Shown one piece after another: positions 1-7,015 of a DNA stretch of 14,130 nt (position 1 is its first letter; every line of letters starts with the position of its first letter). The DNA is from an uncultured Leptotrichia sp. (GTDB lineage Bacteria; Fusobacteriota; Fusobacteriia; Fusobacteriales; Leptotrichiaceae): NCBI GenBank assembly GCA_938017765.1, contig CALIJH010000100.1:1-14130 (forward strand). The letters are read 5' to 3'. The notes below the pieces were generated by a model that was not told the DNA's origin, did no database searches, and saw nothing but the letters and a program-made list of their open reading frames with translations. Made by a program: the position numbers and the translations under genes.

Positions 1-10
1 TTATATTTCT

Positions 11-60
11 ATTCTACTACAGTCAGCTATATTTTGTCAAATTTCAAAATAAATTTGACA
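11..60 (-). promoter_or_regulatory. Palindrome-overlapped promoter for a gene left of the window
   Basis: A perfect 10-bp inverted repeat (35-44 and 51-60, 6-nt loop) carries TTGACA at the outer end of both arms. On the minus strand TTGACA (35-40) is followed after 18 nt by TAGAAT (11-16), a good sigma-70-type promoter reading out of the window. The palindrome covers the -35 box, so a dimeric repressor could sit there; that role is inferred. The tail is not T-rich enough on the minus strand to call it a terminator. Confidence 0.4.
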
Positions 61-239
61 TACTATTTTTTTATAAAAATAAAGCTGTCTTATATCTGAT
101 CATAACAAACTGATACAAAACAACTTTTAAAATTTTTATCTTTTATATTTTTTATTTTCTTTCTGTAATTCTTTTTCCTTATTTTTTTAATCCTTTAATT
201 CTATAATTATTATATCAAAATTATATAGTTTTTCCAAAC

Positions 240-1331
240 CTACTTTTCGGAAAAAGCAAATTTCTGCCAAGGTTTTATATAATCAAGAATAAACTGCTCA
301 TGCTCCGCTATTTTTCCCACTACGTTAGATTTTCCCGTATTTTTCATATCCTTCAAAGCTATCATAAGCTCCCCTGCATAATGGCCGTATTCACTGCTTT
401 CTATTATTATATCTCCTCTTTTTATCATTTCAGGTGCATTAAACAATTTGAAATTATACCCTTTATATTTCACTCTGCTGTCGGTAGATCTTATAACATT
501 TTCCGAAGTATCTCCCCTATTGAAATGAAATTCTTCCAATATAATTTTTTTCTCAATTTCGGGAATATATGAAATTAGCTCCACAGAAAAACTTGCCATG
601 TCTTTTCTTACATTTTTCAGTTTTTCAAGCTCCTCGTCTGTAGGATAGCAGTTGGATATTATAATATCATCTATCGTTTCCAAAGCAGCATAATGTCTGA
701 ACTGGGTTTCCACAGGCAGATATCTGTGCATTTCAAGGGTAGGCAATCCCTGTGTTACAGGCCACGGTCCGAAAGTATTTTCAGCTTGTGATGTTATAAA
801 TGCCGCTGTTCTTAATCCATATTTTGTAAAATTTTCCGTACATTTGTTAAAAAATTCTATTCCAAGTCCGGTATGAGCATGAGGATAAAAATTATGACAA
901 CCTATAAGATTATGCTTATTAGGTTTATAATCCATTATAGTATCTATATAATGTGTATCCATACTCATATTTATTTCTATTTTCAGACCTTGTCCCTTAA
1001 AAGTCATTATACTTTCCTGCAATCCTGTAAACCCCATATCAAGCCTTATTCCGTCTGCTTCTATCTCTCTAAAAAACGATAAATCTTCGTAGCTTATTCC
1101 TAAATCCGAAAATACTCTCGGACTTACATCCAGAATTATTTCAAATCCTTTGGATTTAGCATATAAATTTATTTTTTTAAATTCTTCCTTGATTTTTTCC
1201 TTTTCTTCATTTACAGATAAAAGACAGCTGAATATCCTTGAAAATCCTGCTTTACCGGCTTTATCAATATACTGTTTCAACGTTTTTTCATCAGTTTTTT
1301 CAGGGTAAATCGAAATACCAAGTTTTCTCAT
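240..1331 (-). CDS. MupG-family (DUF871) phospho-glycosidase
   Basis: A 363-residue protein of the DUF871/MupG family: an N-terminal TIM barrel (about 1-240, opening with the LGISIYPE strand) followed by a small beta-rich C-terminal domain (about 250-360). The characterised member, S. aureus MupG, is a cytoplasmic 6-phospho-muramidase that splits MurNAc-6P-GlcNAc after PTS import. Here the gene starts 2 nt after the PTS IIC stop, with its ribosome site (GGAGAA) inside the end of that gene, so the two are translationally coupled. That placement supports a role in cleaving the phosphorylated sugar delivered by the transporter. The exact disaccharide cannot be read from the sequence, and no murQ or murR homologue is in the window. 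Family assignment is firm; substrate is inference. No obvious terminator was found below the stop codon. Confidence 0.88.
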   Translation of the reverse strand: MRKLGISIYPEKTDEKTLKQYIDKAGKAGFSRIFSCLLSVNEEKEKIKEEFKKINLYAKSKGFEIILDVSPRVFSDLGISYEDLSFFREIEADGIRLDMGFTGLQESIMTFKGQGLKIEINMSMDTHYIDTIMDYKPNKHNLIGCHNFYPHAHTGLGIEFFNKCTENFTKYGLRTAAFITSQAENTFGPWPVTQGLPTLEMHRYLPVETQFRHYAALETIDDIIISNCYPTDEELEKLKNVRKDMASFSVELISYIPEIEKKIILEEFHFNRGDTSENVIRSTDSRVKYKGYNFKLFNAPEMIKRGDIIIESSEYGHYAGELMIALKDMKNTGKSNVVGKIAEHEQFILDYIKPWQKFAFSEK

Positions 1332-1333
1332 AT

Positions 1334-2686
1334 TTATTCTTCTCCGTTATTTTCTTCCTGATTATTTTTCTCTTCTTCCACCATTTTTTTGTCATATGCT
1401 TTAAAAAATGGATAATATATCAGGATAGATGTAAATATCAGGAAAAGACTCAACAGTACCGCTCTAAAATCACCATTTGTAGCAAGAAATGCTCCTATAG
1501 GCCCCGGCAATGTCCAAGGAGGAGTAGATGTAACCTTATTTACCCAGCCCATTTTTGTAAAAAAGTAAGCAAGACTTGAGTTTATAACAGGCACCATAAT
1601 AAATGGCGGTAAAAGTATAGGGTTTAATACTACCGGACAACCGAAAATGATAGGCTCATTAATATTGAAAATCGTAGATAATATTGAAGTTTTCCCTAAT
1701 GTTCTTCCGTAACTTGATTTTGACACTGTTAAAAGTAACAAAGTAAGTCCGATTGTAGCTCCCGAACCTCCTATCCACACAAACCACTGATAAAAAGGCT
1801 CTGCCGCTATATGAGGAATGGCTTTCCCGTCAGCCAAAGCCGTACCGTTCTGTTCAAGTAATGTCAGCCACAAAGGTCTTACTATAGAACCTACAATAGA
1901 ATCTCCGTGTATTCCGAATGACCAGAAAAATGTTATCAGAAATACTACTACCTGTACTGAAACCCACGAATCTGCTGCTATTACGAGAGGTTTTATAATT
2001 GTACCTACTATTTTATGTAAATCTTTTTCCCACCAGTAAGTGATAGTTGCTACTATTAAAATCACTATTAATGCAGGTGTCAACGCTTCAAAAGATCTTG
2101 CAACGGAATGAGGAACACCTTCAGGCATTTTTATTTTAAATCCTGTAGTCGATGTAAATCTGTATACCTCCACTGCAAATATAGCTACCAATATACCTAC
2201 AAAAAGTCCCGCAGAACCCAAATTTGCCATAGGCATAGCATATCCAAGTCCTTCCTGTAATGTTGTTGCTCCTTTTGCTCCCTCCTCAGCTATTATCTGA
2301 ACTTCTTTTCCGTCTATTGTCTGAGTAACTACAAGTATTTCCTTTACAACTTTAGGCACTATTGTCAATAAAAATCCGCACGTTGCCAATATCGACCCTG
2401 TTATACCGTCAAGCTTATAAGATTTTGCAAGACTGTTTCCTATCCCCATAACAGCATAAAGTCCCATTATGAACATTGTCATACGGTAAGGAAGCAATAT
2501 TTTCAATATATTAGTTTTAGCCCATACAGATATTTTCCATTCAGCCGGGAATGGCGGGAATGCAACAATCAGAAATATTGACCCTACTATTATTAGCGGT
2601 AACGTTGCTATAATTCCGTCACGGATAGCTCTTAAATGTCTCTGTTCGGAAAGCTTTGCCATTTGCATTGATAATTTTTCTAACAT
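1334..2686 (-). CDS. PTS Lac/Cel-family membrane subunit IIC
   Basis: A 450-residue polytopic inner-membrane permease with roughly ten hydrophobic segments, which carries the sugar across the membrane while IIB phosphorylates it. It contains the family hallmark around NINEPIIFG followed by PVVLNP (about residues 340-357), and a PEGVPHSV segment near residue 190 typical of cellobiose/diacetylchitobiose IIC proteins. Length is normal for the family. The start has a perfect AGGAGG about 10 nt upstream. The C-terminus is a short acidic/Asn-rich tail (EEEKNNQEENNGEE) that contains the ribosome site of the next gene. The sugar is not determined: the cel-type family takes up beta-glucosides and N-acetylated disaccharides, and the MupG neighbour favours a beta-linked amino-sugar disaccharide. 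Confidence 0.93.
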   Translation of the reverse strand: MLEKLSMQMAKLSEQRHLRAIRDGIIATLPLIIVGSIFLIVAFPPFPAEWKISVWAKTNILKILLPYRMTMFIMGLYAVMGIGNSLAKSYKLDGITGSILATCGFLLTIVPKVVKEILVVTQTIDGKEVQIIAEEGAKGATTLQEGLGYAMPMANLGSAGLFVGILVAIFAVEVYRFTSTTGFKIKMPEGVPHSVARSFEALTPALIVILIVATITYWWEKDLHKIVGTIIKPLVIAADSWVSVQVVVFLITFFWSFGIHGDSIVGSIVRPLWLTLLEQNGTALADGKAIPHIAAEPFYQWFVWIGGSGATIGLTLLLLTVSKSSYGRTLGKTSILSTIFNINEPIIFGCPVVLNPILLPPFIMVPVINSSLAYFFTKMGWVNKVTSTPPWTLPGPIGAFLATNGDFRAVLLSLFLIFTSILIYYPFFKAYDKKMVEEEKNNQEENNGEE

Positions 2687-2929
2687 ATAACTTTTTCCTC
2701 CTAATATTATTTTTTATTGATATTTAAATATTTAATTTTCCATAATTTATTATCTGAATATCTATTATTCAAACATTATTTTTAAACATTATTTTTCAAA
2801 TATTACTATTTAAATTTGTGTAATTTTTTGAATTCTATTTTTAAAATTTTTTCAATAATTTCTTTTATTGCTCAATTATTTTCATAACTTAATTTTCATA
2901 TCTTACTGCTATTTCCAAATTTCCAATTT
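2687..2929. repeat. Non-coding AT-rich gap inside the PTS operon, with a tandem 13-mer
   Basis: The IIB and IIC genes are separated by 243 bp without a plausible ORF (only 5-6-codon ATG frames). It contains a perfect tandem duplication of AAACATTATTTTT (2771-2783 and 2784-2796) followed by a diverged third unit. No hairpin strong enough to be an intrinsic terminator and no clear promoter were seen. Such a gap is unusual in an otherwise tight operon and may hold an mRNA processing or differential-expression element; that is speculation. Confidence 0.5.
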
Positions 2930-3238
2930 CTATTTTTTTAGTAAATCCTGTATTTGTTTCAATAATTTTGGACCGCCTAAAGGGCTGTACGCCTGAGGCT
3001 GTATCATTTCACATGGAACTCCGGCTTCCTTTGCCTGTGCATTCAATGTATCAAATCGGTGTCTTACCTGAGGAGCAACCATTGCAACATCATAACCATT
3101 TTTCACCTCTTCCTCAAACTTTTGTGTACTCACTGCTAAAACTTGAATATCCACTCCTTTTGCTTTTGCTTCTTTTTCAAGGGCATTTACGGCTATTGCA
3201 CTTGACATCCCTTGAGAACATACAAACAAAACTTTCAT
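2930..3238 (-). CDS. PTS Lac/Cel-family phosphotransfer subunit IIB
   Basis: A 102-residue cytoplasmic IIB of the lactose/cellobiose class. The N-terminal strand MKVLFVCSQGMSS presents the phosphorylated cysteine (Cys7) in the standard CSxGMSS loop; the rest fits the Rossmann-like IIB fold. It takes phosphate from IIA and passes it to the sugar bound in IIC. I chose the start at 3238, four codons inside the longest frame, because GGAGG lies six bases upstream of this ATG and the earlier in-frame ATG would overlap the ribosome site. It follows the small membrane protein gene by 38 nt and precedes IIC by an odd 243-bp gap. Confidence 0.93.
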   Translation of the reverse strand: MKVLFVCSQGMSSAIAVNALEKEAKAKGVDIQVLAVSTQKFEEEVKNGYDVAMVAPQVRHRFDTLNAQAKEAGVPCEMIQPQAYSPLGGPKLLKQIQDLLKK

Positions 3239-3276
3239 AATTACCTCCATTTTTAAGTTGTATTTTATTCTTTAAT

Positions 3277-3657
3277 TTAAAGAAGTTTTATTCCAAAAAA
3301 CCATAAATAGGCTATTGCTCCAAAAACTGCTCCCATAACAGCATACTGTATCCAAAAACTTTTTGAAAATCCTTTTTTTGAATCCATAAAATTTCGTACC
3401 CATACAAATCCGAAACTTGAAACAAACATACTTCCTAAAAGTATTCCTATTCTCACATCTTTTATTCCCACAAAACCCAGCAAATACGGAACTATTACCG
3501 AACCTGTCAGACAGCTTATTATTACTGCAAATGCGGATTTAAAACTGAAAGGCTTTATTTCATTTTTTTCTTCTTCCCGTTTAATCTTTTCTTTTTCCTC
3601 CCTTTCCTTTAGTTTCTCATCGTGTTTCACATTATATTTTTTTACTTTTCTTTTCAT
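3277..3657 (-). CDS. Small three-helix membrane protein in the PTS operon, function unknown
   Basis: A 126-residue protein not recognised as a named family. Residues 1-42 are almost entirely charged (alternating Lys/Glu, predicted cytoplasmic helix); three hydrophobic segments follow at about 44-66, 70-92 and 103-124, the last ending the protein. The start at 3657 is chosen because AGGGGG lies 6 nt upstream; a longer in-frame ATG at 3726 would overlap the IIA gene and lacks a site. It sits between IIA (20 nt away) and IIB (38 nt away), so it is co-transcribed with the transporter. It could be a PTS accessory or assembly protein, but nothing in the sequence proves that. Confidence 0.75.
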   Translation of the reverse strand: MKRKVKKYNVKHDEKLKEREEKEKIKREEEKNEIKPFSFKSAFAVIISCLTGSVIVPYLLGFVGIKDVRIGILLGSMFVSSFGFVWVRNFMDSKKGFSKSFWIQYAVMGAVFGAIAYLWFFGIKLL

Positions 3658-3677
3658 ATTATTCCCCCTATTTTTTT

Positions 3678-4007
3678 TTACGATTTTTCCAGTTTTTCTA
3701 TTCTTTTGTACATTTTTATCATACACTCAATAAGTGATTTCGCTTCCACTGCTGTCATAAGGTGATCCTGAGCATGTACAAAGAGGACAGTAACTTCCAT
3801 ATTATCGCCATTGGCTTCGGACTGTATTATTTCAGTCTGAATATTATGTGCTTCCAATAAAGATTTATCAGCTTCCTTTAATAGTTTGTCGGCTTCTTCG
3901 TAATTTCCTTTTTCAGCTTCAGCCAATGCTTCGTAAGCTAATCCTTTAGCAGTCCCTGCACTATTTACAATATCAAATACTATCAGTTCCAGTTTTTCCT
4001 TGTCCAT
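3678..4007 (-). CDS. PTS Lac/Cel-family subunit IIA
   Basis: A 109-residue all-helical IIA of the lactose/chitobiose class, a trimer-forming cytoplasmic phosphocarrier between HPr and IIB. The signature VHAQDHLMTA places the phosphorylated histidine at residue 78 and the conserved metal-site Asp at 81, the same numbering as classical LacIIA. The longer frame opens at 4052, but the start at 4007 is preferred: GGAGG lies 8 nt upstream and the downstream protein begins exactly where family members begin. First gene of the PTS operon; its promoter is just upstream. Confidence 0.95.
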   Translation of the reverse strand: MDKEKLELIVFDIVNSAGTAKGLAYEALAEAEKGNYEEADKLLKEADKSLLEAHNIQTEIIQSEANGDNMEVTVLFVHAQDHLMTAVEAKSLIECMIKMYKRIEKLEKS

Positions 4008-4064
4008 ATGTTTTTCCTCCCTCGTTGTAATATTATAATTTTTTTCTGACAATTCTATACTATA

Positions 4065-4092
4065 AGTATAACCCTAACTTTGATTTTTTCAA
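4065..4092 (-). promoter_or_regulatory. Promoter of the PTS-mupG operon
   Basis: On the minus strand TTGAAA (4087-4092) and TATACT (4065-4070) are separated by 16 nt, giving a transcription start near 4058 and a leader of about 50 nt. An imperfect palindrome (ATACT-ATA-AGTAT, about 4057-4069) overlaps the -10 box and is a candidate operator for the upstream regulator. Confidence 0.55.
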
Positions 4093-4122
4093 GAGCAGAT
4101 TTTAAAATTTTTCAAAAAAATT

Positions 4123-4176
4123 TTATAAAAAAAACATAACTCCTGAAATTAGGCGATATAATTCAGATGTTATGTT
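4123..4176 (-). terminator. Intrinsic terminator between the regulator and the PTS operon
   Basis: Arms AACATAAC (4133-4140) and GTTATGTT (4169-4176) pair, with a further inner stem from CTGAA/TTCAG. On the minus strand the hairpin runs directly into a stretch of eight T. It would end transcripts coming from the regulator gene and from the CRISPR-like remnant next to it, and isolates the PTS promoter. Confidence 0.65.
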
Positions 4177-4203
4177 CCGTATAAAATTAAAAAATAATTT
4201 TTT

Positions 4204-4370
4204 TAGTAGATTATTTTATGTTCTATTAATACTTACTATTTTGTCCAAATTTTTCCAAAAGTTAATAATTTTTCCTTTTTATATTATAAAATGTTCTATT
4301 AATATAGGAATTTTTATTGTCCTGATAGATGCTTTTGTTTTATTTACATAACAAAATGTTCTATTAATAT
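4204..4370 (-). CRISPR. Decayed CRISPR mini-array (three degenerate repeats)
   Basis: Three 29-nt units end at 4232, 4305 and 4370 (plus-strand view), all in the orientation of the main array at 11801-12078. Against that array's consensus, the unit at 4277-4305 has 4 mismatches, 4342-4370 has 4, and 4204-4232 has about 8. The intervening unique segments are 44 nt and 36 nt, so the last two units keep the 65-nt period of a genuine array. All three share ATGTTCTATTAATA, with G where the main array has A. It lies in the 413-bp gap between the regulator stop and the PTS operon. I see no cas genes. Most likely an eroded array or an orphan crRNA-like locus; a dispersed repeat unrelated to CRISPR is possible but would not explain the spacing. 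Confidence 0.65.
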
Positions 4371-4420
4371 TTTAAATAAATAATTCAAAAAATAAACTAT
4401 TCAGGCAGTAAGATAAATTT

Positions 4421-5128
4421 CTATTTTTTCAATTTTTTATTTTTTCTGTTTTCTTCCTGTTCCTGTCTTTTTATTATTTGTACATAACGATACACACTGG
4501 CTTCAGACATTCCCAAAGCCTTGGCTATTTCCACAACTGCACCTTTCAGGAGAAATATTCCTTTTAAATAAAGGACTTCTATGATATTCAGTTTGTCCTG
4601 CTGCTTCAAATAATCTATAGACACATTTTGAGTTGAGAAAACATCACTTATAGCTTCCCTTGCTACTTCTTCTATCGATCTTGTCAGATTTTCCGAATCT
4701 ATATTTTCATTATTTATATTTATCTCTTCTTTTACGAAAGTTTCCTGTAACTTTTTCATTGCAGAAAACAGACTGTCAAATACTGCCTCATCGGTATTGA
4801 CACAAATCATTCCTATCAGTTCTCCCTCTTCCCGGATAAAATAAGTCGATGATTTCAACGCCTTATTAAACTTTCCTATACCGATATAATTGGCAATGAA
4901 ATCTCTTTCTTCCTTATCACTTTCTTTCAGTATTTTTAATACTAAATCTGTCGCAGGTGCTCCGACTTCACGATTGGAAATATGATTATTTCTGATTGCT
5001 ATTACTGAATGGTCAGGGTTTCCCAAATCATGTAATACGATTTCGCTGTTTTTTCCTAAAACTGCTGCAAGAAAGTCCACAAGCGGAATATATTTCTGTA
5101 ATTTAGAATTTGTATTCAGATTATCCAT
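4421..5128 (-). CDS. YheO-type PAS-HTH transcriptional regulator
   Basis: A 235-residue regulator of the YheO/DauR type: an N-terminal YheO-like PAS domain (about 12-118, with IVLHDLGNPDHSVIAI and the conserved GAPATDLV segment) and a C-terminal helix-turn-helix (about 195-218, VVEIAKALGMSEASVYRYV), joined by a helical linker. Such proteins sense a small ligand through the PAS domain. Its position directly upstream of, and parallel to, the PTS-mupG operon suggests that operon as its target. An AAGGAG site lies about 7 nt before the ATG. Its own leader carries a perfect palindrome and a phase-variable-looking tandem repeat, described separately. Confidence 0.88.
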   Translation of the reverse strand: MDNLNTNSKLQKYIPLVDFLAAVLGKNSEIVLHDLGNPDHSVIAIRNNHISNREVGAPATDLVLKILKESDKEERDFIANYIGIGKFNKALKSSTYFIREEGELIGMICVNTDEAVFDSLFSAMKKLQETFVKEEININNENIDSENLTRSIEEVAREAISDVFSTQNVSIDYLKQQDKLNIIEVLYLKGIFLLKGAVVEIAKALGMSEASVYRYVQIIKRQEQEENRKNKKLKK

Positions 5129-5147
5129 TTTTATTCTCCTTGTACTT

Positions 5148-5167
5148 TGCTAATTCCCAAATTAGCA
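5148..5167 (-). promoter_or_regulatory. Perfect 8-bp palindrome in the regulator leader
   Basis: TGCTAATT (5148-5155) and AATTAGCA (5160-5167) form a perfect inverted repeat with a 4-nt centre, placed between the tandem repeat and the ribosome site of the regulator gene. It can be an operator for autoregulation or, in RNA, a hairpin seven nt above the Shine-Dalgarno. No second copy was found in the PTS promoter. Confidence 0.45.
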
Positions 5168-5193
5168 GAGAAAATAAATTTATAGTCGCTTTT

Positions 5194-5242
5194 GTTTCTT
5201 GTTTCTTGTTTCTTGTTTCTTGTTTCTTGTTTCTTGTTTCTT
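5194..5242. repeat. Seven-copy 7-bp tandem repeat (GTTTCTT)
   Basis: Seven perfect head-to-tail copies of GTTTCTT (AAGAAAC on the coding strand) occupy 49 bp in the leader of the regulator gene. They begin a few bases after its -10 box, so transcription should start in or at the repeat. Copy number of such arrays changes by slipped-strand mispairing, which alters leader length; this is the classical form of a transcriptional or translational phase-variation tract. Confidence 0.95.
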
Positions 5243-5247
5243 AATAT

Positions 5248-5275
5248 TTTATACATTAGTTATCTGTATTGTCAA
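5248..5275 (-). promoter_or_regulatory. Promoter of the PAS-HTH regulator
   Basis: TTGACA (5270-5275) and TATAAA (5248-5253) with a 16-nt spacer and a TG just before the -10 box. The predicted start, near 5241, falls inside the heptamer array, leaving a leader of about 110 nt. Confidence 0.65.
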
Positions 5276-5334
5276 CTATAATTATTTAATTTTTACAATC
5301 ATTTTTTTAATAGTATTATTACTTTTTTATATTC

Positions 5335-5793
5335 TTAATCAAAATCTTTTAATAAATCCAATAATTCCTGAGATGTTTCCGAATTTTCAAGCTTTTCAAG
5401 AAACTCTTCATCATAAGACAAATTTGATATTTCAGCCAGCAAATCTAAATGTTCATTTTTTGTATTTTCAGGAGCAGCTATCATAAAGAATATTTTAGAT
5501 ACTCCTCCGTCCATACAGTCAAATTCTACTCCGTCTTTTATAGTTCCTATTGCCAACGCAAGTTTATTTACTGCTTCAGATTTTGCATGAGGTATGGCCA
5601 CTCCGTCCTGAAGCCCTGTAGAAGACAGTTTTTCCCTATCTTTTAAGTCTTTTATAAATTCATTCATATTTTCAGAATCTATTATATTACCGTTTAAAAA
5701 TAGTTTTGCCAGCTCTTCCAGAATACCGTCCTTTGTTCTTGCTTCCAAATTAATTTTTATTCTATTTTCATCTAAATAATCAATTATTTTCAT
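5335..5793 (-). CDS. PTS fructose/nitrogen-type IIA (EIIA-2) protein
   Basis: A 152-residue stand-alone IIA domain of the mannitol-fructose/PtsN class, structurally unrelated to the IIA of the downstream operon. The phosphorylated histidine is His69 in GVAIPHAK, preceded by the usual LSSTGLQDG loop. As a single domain with no fused or adjacent fructose IIB/IIC, it may be regulatory (PtsN-like) or may serve a permease elsewhere. AGGAGA precedes the ATG by about 8 nt. It starts 52 nt after the miaA stop on the same strand, so read-through from miaA is likely. Confidence 0.9.
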   Translation of the reverse strand: MKIIDYLDENRIKINLEARTKDGILEELAKLFLNGNIIDSENMNEFIKDLKDREKLSSTGLQDGVAIPHAKSEAVNKLALAIGTIKDGVEFDCMDGGVSKIFFMIAAPENTKNEHLDLLAEISNLSYDEEFLEKLENSETSQELLDLLKDFD

Positions 5794-5845
5794 TTCTTTT
5801 TTCTCCTATATTTTTTAAATTTAGACTTCACTTAGTTTGAATAGT

Positions 5846-6760
5846 TTAAAAATTTTCCCATTTTTTTAAAATATTACTAATCACTTCTTTTTCAGACATT
5901 TCCGACAAATTATAATTTATATAATCTTTCTCTTTTCTAAACCACGTCAATTGCCTTTTAGCATATCTCCGACTTTCTATTTTTATTTTCTCTTCGGCTT
6001 CTTTTAGGGAAACTTTGCCGTCAAAATAGTCAAACAGCTCCTTATATCCTATTGCCGTAATTTTATACCTGTTTTCACTGTATTTTTCATATATTTTTCT
6101 CACTTCTTCAGAAAGACCTTTACTGAACATTATCTCTACTCTTTTATTTATTCTTTCATATAGTTCTTCCCTGTTCCTTGTTAAAAATATTTTTAAAAAT
6201 CTGTAATTATTATTTTTTATATTTTCAGTTTTTAGTTTACTAAATTTCTCACCTGTGAGAATACATACTTCCAATGCCCTTACAAGCCTGACCTTATTAT
6301 TCAAATCTATCTCATTGTATGTTTCCATATCAAGACTTTTCAATTCTTCCGACAATTCCTCAATAGACTTTTGTTCCAAACTTTTTCTTAAATTTTTATT
6401 TTTTGAAGGCAAATCCGAAAAACCGTCAGTCAACGCTTTTATATAAAGTCCTGTCCCGCCTACCAGCATTATATTTTCTTTATTTTTCTCTTTTTCTTTT
6501 AAAATCCTGTTTCCTTCTTTTTCAAATTCTCCTACCGAATAATCTTCATCAGGATTTACAATACTAAGCATATAATGCCTTATACCGTTCATTTCTTCGT
6601 TTGTAATCTTGGCAGTTCCTATATCCATTTCTTTATATATCTGCATAGAATCAGCCGAAATAATATCTAAATGTATCTCTTTTGCAATAATTAAGGATAT
6701 ATCAGTCTTTCCCACACCTGTAGGACCGCTTATCACAAGACCTTTGAGTAAATTTTTCAT
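5846..6760 (-). CDS. miaA: tRNA dimethylallyltransferase MiaA
   Basis: A 304-residue enzyme that transfers a dimethylallyl group to A37 of tRNAs reading UNN codons. The P-loop GPTGVGKT is at residues 12-19, and DSMQIYKEMDIGTAK (37-51) is the family signature. A GGTGLYI segment near residue 102 and the C-terminal AIGYKE and RRYAKRQLTWFR motifs (near 237 and 270) are also standard. Length is typical. The ribosome site is weak (AGGAAA about 14 nt upstream of the ATG), which may mean modest expression. The upstream intergenic DNA holds a direct/inverted repeat and CRISPR-like remnants. Confidence 0.97.
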   Translation of the reverse strand: MKNLLKGLVISGPTGVGKTDISLIIAKEIHLDIISADSMQIYKEMDIGTAKITNEEMNGIRHYMLSIVNPDEDYSVGEFEKEGNRILKEKEKNKENIMLVGGTGLYIKALTDGFSDLPSKNKNLRKSLEQKSIEELSEELKSLDMETYNEIDLNNKVRLVRALEVCILTGEKFSKLKTENIKNNNYRFLKIFLTRNREELYERINKRVEIMFSKGLSEEVRKIYEKYSENRYKITAIGYKELFDYFDGKVSLKEAEEKIKIESRRYAKRQLTWFRKEKDYINYNLSEMSEKEVISNILKKWENF

Positions 6761-6787
6761 TTTTTATTTTCATTTCCTTTTTTATTC

Positions 6788-6859
6788 TTTCTGATTTTAA
6801 GTAGCATAATTTCAATCATTATTGTTACTATCTATTATTATGCTGTTTTTCTGATTTTA
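6788..6859. repeat. Inverted repeat flanked by a 12-bp direct repeat
   Basis: TTTCTGATTTTA occurs at 6788-6799 and again at 6848-6859. Between them AGCATAAT (6803-6810) and ATTATGCT (6837-6844) form an inverted repeat. The arrangement resembles the footprint of a very small inserted element with a target duplication, or simply a leader hairpin of miaA. Without a second copy the origin is undecided. Confidence 0.4.
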
Positions 6860-6867
6860 GAAGAATT

Positions 6868-6966
6868 ACTTATATTACAAATATTCTATTAACACAACAA
6901 AATCAAGAGATAAATATAATCGTCGGGTAAATTTACATTACAATATATATTCAAATTCATATTAAT
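6868..6966 (-). CRISPR. CRISPR-like remnant, two degenerate repeats and one spacer-sized segment
   Basis: A 28-nt unit at 6868-6895 matches the 11.8-12.1 kb array repeat with one deletion and about four substitutions. After a 35-nt unique segment (6896-6930) a second unit begins with ATTTACATTACA at 6931, identical to the start of one main-array repeat (11866), then diverges; a weak match to the repeat end (TATTAATAT) closes near 6966. Same orientation as the other two loci. It lies in the 255-bp gap between obg and miaA. Probably a decayed array; confidence is lower because the second unit is only half preserved. Confidence 0.5.
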
Positions 6967-7015
6967 ATTTCCACATTTCTGCTTTTACTGTATGTATAAT
7001 TATATTCTTCGTATA

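Noticed and set aside
4133..4176. Riboswitch in the PTS operon leader
   Set aside because: The hairpin lies upstream of the PTS promoter and fits a terminator of the preceding unit.
5199..5486. Plus-strand ORF with repeated FLVSC over the heptamer tract
   Set aside because: A shadow frame: it only translates the tandem repeat, has no ribosome site and overlaps the PTS IIA gene.
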